Source: Rhizobiaceae bacterium (GTDB taxonomy: Bacteria > Pseudomonadota > Alphaproteobacteria > Rhizobiales > Rhizobiaceae). Taken from it: a stretch of DNA of 7,272 nucleotides. Positions within the stretch are counted from its first letter, which is position 1; every line of letters begins with the position of its first letter. The DNA is taken from contig JAEUMA010000065.1 of the NCBI GenBank assembly GCA_016793565.1, positions 1 through 7,272 on the forward strand, read 5' to 3'. The position numbers and the translations under genes were made by a program. Positions 6,218 to 7,272 of the stretch are shown piece after piece. The notes under the pieces are model-generated. The model made no database searches. It had not been told where the DNA came from and worked only from the letters and a program-made list of their open reading frames with translations.

Positions 6218-7272
6218 TATGCGGTGACCTGCGCCAGCGTCGTGGCCACCCCGTCCTTCAGCAGCGCGGCCGCAATGCCGGCGATGCGCGCCGCGAACGC
6301 GCCGTCGCTCGACAGCGTGTCGCCGAAAATCGCGCGGTTGCTGACCAGTATACGCGTAAAGGGCTCGATCGCACTGCCGCTGTCGCGGGCGGCGTCCGCC
6401 ACGAAGGGCATCAGCGGATCCTCGGCTTTCCAGGCCGAGCCGAATGCTGGCTGCGAGCGCGCGAGATAGACCGCCCAGGCGGCCACCGCCGTCTCCAGCA
6501 GCGGCGACTCCAGCGCCAGCGCACGGCGGTCGCGCAATGGCTGCAGGATGCGCTGATTGATCTTCTGGGAGCCGTCCGTCGCGATCTGGTGGTTGGCGTG
6601 GCGGATCGCCGGATTACCCAAGCGCTGGAAGGTGAGCCGCGTATAGGCGTTGACCTCCATGCTGGGCAGCGACGGCAGCACGGCCGCTGTCTCTGCCAGG
6701 ATCATCTTTTCGGCGAAGGCCTTGAGCCGCGGATCGCAGACGTCGTCATAGCTGGTCGCGAGGCACGACAGTGCGCCGAGATAGGAGAGTGCCGACTGGC
6801 AGGCGTTGAGCACGCGCATCTTGACGAATTCGTAGGGCTCCACGTCGCCGACGAATTCGGCTCCGGCTGCGTCCCAGCGCGGCCGCGGCCGGTTGAAGTC
6901 ATCCTCGATGACCCACTGTCGGAACGGTTCGCCGACGACCGTACCTTCGTCGCGATAGCCGCACTGCTTCTCGACCCGGGCGATGTCCTCCGGACGCGTG
7001 GCCGGCACGATGCGGTCGACCATGGTCGACGGAAACCGCACATAAGCCTCGATCCAGTCCGCGAGGCCGCGATCGCTAGCCTCGGCGAAACGCGACACCA
7101 CATTGCGCAGGATGTGGCCGTTGTGGGGAATGTTGTCGCAGGAGAGCAGCGTCACCGGGGCGGCCGCCCCCTTTCGGGCCGCAACCACCAACGCCACCGA
7201 ACCCGGGCCCCGCTTCCCGCCCGGCCCCCCCCCCGGGGGGGCGCGGGTGTACTCACCCCGCTCCGCCCCCCC
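6217..7272 (-). CDS. Mannitol dehydrogenase-family polyol/hexuronate oxidoreductase, C-terminal part (5' truncated)
   Basis: The frame is open from the window edge to a TAG stop. Residues below are counted from the GTG at 7197. Seen: SCDNIPHNG at 19-27, the family signature FPSTMVDRIVP at 55-65, and KMRVLNACQSALSYLG at 126-141. With one offset of 169 these align to the Pseudomonas fluorescens mannitol 2-dehydrogenase active site as I recall it: Asn191 = N22, Asp230 = D61, Lys295 = K126, Asn300 = N131, but His303 = Gln134. The family (long-chain polyol dehydrogenases: mannitol, arabitol, fructuronate reductase UxuB-like) interconverts a polyol or aldonate and a ketose or ketouronate with NAD(P). 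The GTG at 7197 is not the true start, because the N-terminal Rossmann domain (about 170 residues) must lie beyond the window. The Gly/Pro-rich translation of 7198-7272 does not resemble the family, so the bases there may be wrong. The gene is probably co-transcribed with the RpiR-type regulator gene. The substrate is undetermined. Confidence 0.88.
   Translation of the reverse strand, partial: GGAERGEYTRAPPGGGPGGKRGPGSVALVVAARKGAAAPVTLLSCDNIPHNGHILRNVVSRFAEASDRGLADWIEAYVRFPSTMVDRIVPATRPEDIARVEKQCGYRDEGTVVGEPFRQWVIEDDFNRPRPRWDAAGAEFVGDVEPYEFVKMRVLNACQSALSYLGALSCLATSYDDVCDPRLKAFAEKMILAETAAVLPSLPSMEVNAYTRLTFQRLGNPAIRHANHQIATDGSQKINQRILQPLRDRRALALESPLLETAVAAWAVYLARSQPAFGSAWKAEDPLMPFVADAARDSGSAIEPFTRILVSNRAIFGDTLSSDGAFAARIAGIAAALLKDGVATTLAQVTA
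7198..7272. other. Low-complexity G/C homopolymer end, probably unreliable sequence
   Basis: This stretch contains a run of ten C (7225-7234) directly followed by seven G (7235-7241), another C run at the very end (7266-7272), and almost no A or T. It falls where the dehydrogenase should have ordinary conserved coding sequence. It looks like degraded base calls or a fold-back artefact at a contig end, not biology. Confidence 0.65.

Noticed and set aside
5436..6227. A 263-codon open frame on the plus strand opposite the RpiR-type regulator
   Set aside because: The opposite strand encodes clear HTH and SIS domains; this frame has the Arg/Gly/Ala-rich composition of a shadow frame.
7225..7241. 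C10-G7 self-complementary run as a terminator or recombination site
   Set aside because: It has no T-run and no loop, lies in expected coding sequence at the very end of the window, and is better explained as a sequence artefact.
1..7272. Mobile element, CRISPR array, tRNA/rRNA, toxin-antitoxin or defence system
   Set aside because: No transposase, integrase, direct-repeat array, terminal inverted repeats or defence-type domains were seen; nearly all the window is explained by metabolic and transport genes.

Overview
The window is a GC-rich stretch (visibly G/C-biased third codon positions, GTG and TTG starts, few spacers) that looks like an alphaproteobacterium of the Hyphomicrobiales/rhizobial kind. 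That placement rests on codon style and gene content only; no marker gene is present. It carries a carbohydrate or polyol uptake-and-oxidation locus that continues past both ends.

Plus strand, 2-5317: the C-terminal two thirds of a Gfo/Idh/MocA-type NAD(P)-dependent oxidoreductase, a 71-base gap, then a complete ribose-type (CUT2) ABC importer. The importer consists of a periplasmic binding protein (724-1749), a double-domain ATPase (1825-3363) and two different permeases (3360-4334 and 4331-5317). The last three genes are joined by ATGA stop/start overlaps. A strong imperfect hairpin (1771-1805) lies between the binding-protein gene and the ATPase gene. A short hairpin plus T-run (5323-5343) probably ends the operon, inside the last codons of the convergent gene.

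Minus strand, 7272-5322: a mannitol-dehydrogenase-family polyol/hexuronate dehydrogenase whose N-terminal NAD domain lies beyond the window edge, then 13 bases later a MurR/RpiR-type regulator (HTH plus SIS) that begins with TTG.

Working model (inference): the importer brings in a sugar, sugar alcohol or sugar acid, the two NAD(P)-linked dehydrogenases oxidise or reduce it, and the RpiR protein senses a phosphorylated intermediate and controls the locus. The exact substrate cannot be read from the sequence.

The most notable details are a strongly asymmetric ATPase (one intact composite ATP site, the other degraded on both faces), a Gln in place of the family's active-site His in the polyol dehydrogenase, the two RNA hairpins, and a last ~75 bases that look like low-quality contig-end sequence. 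I found no mobile element, CRISPR array, RNA gene or defence-like system. The locus is mostly ordinary metabolism, not a new kind of system.
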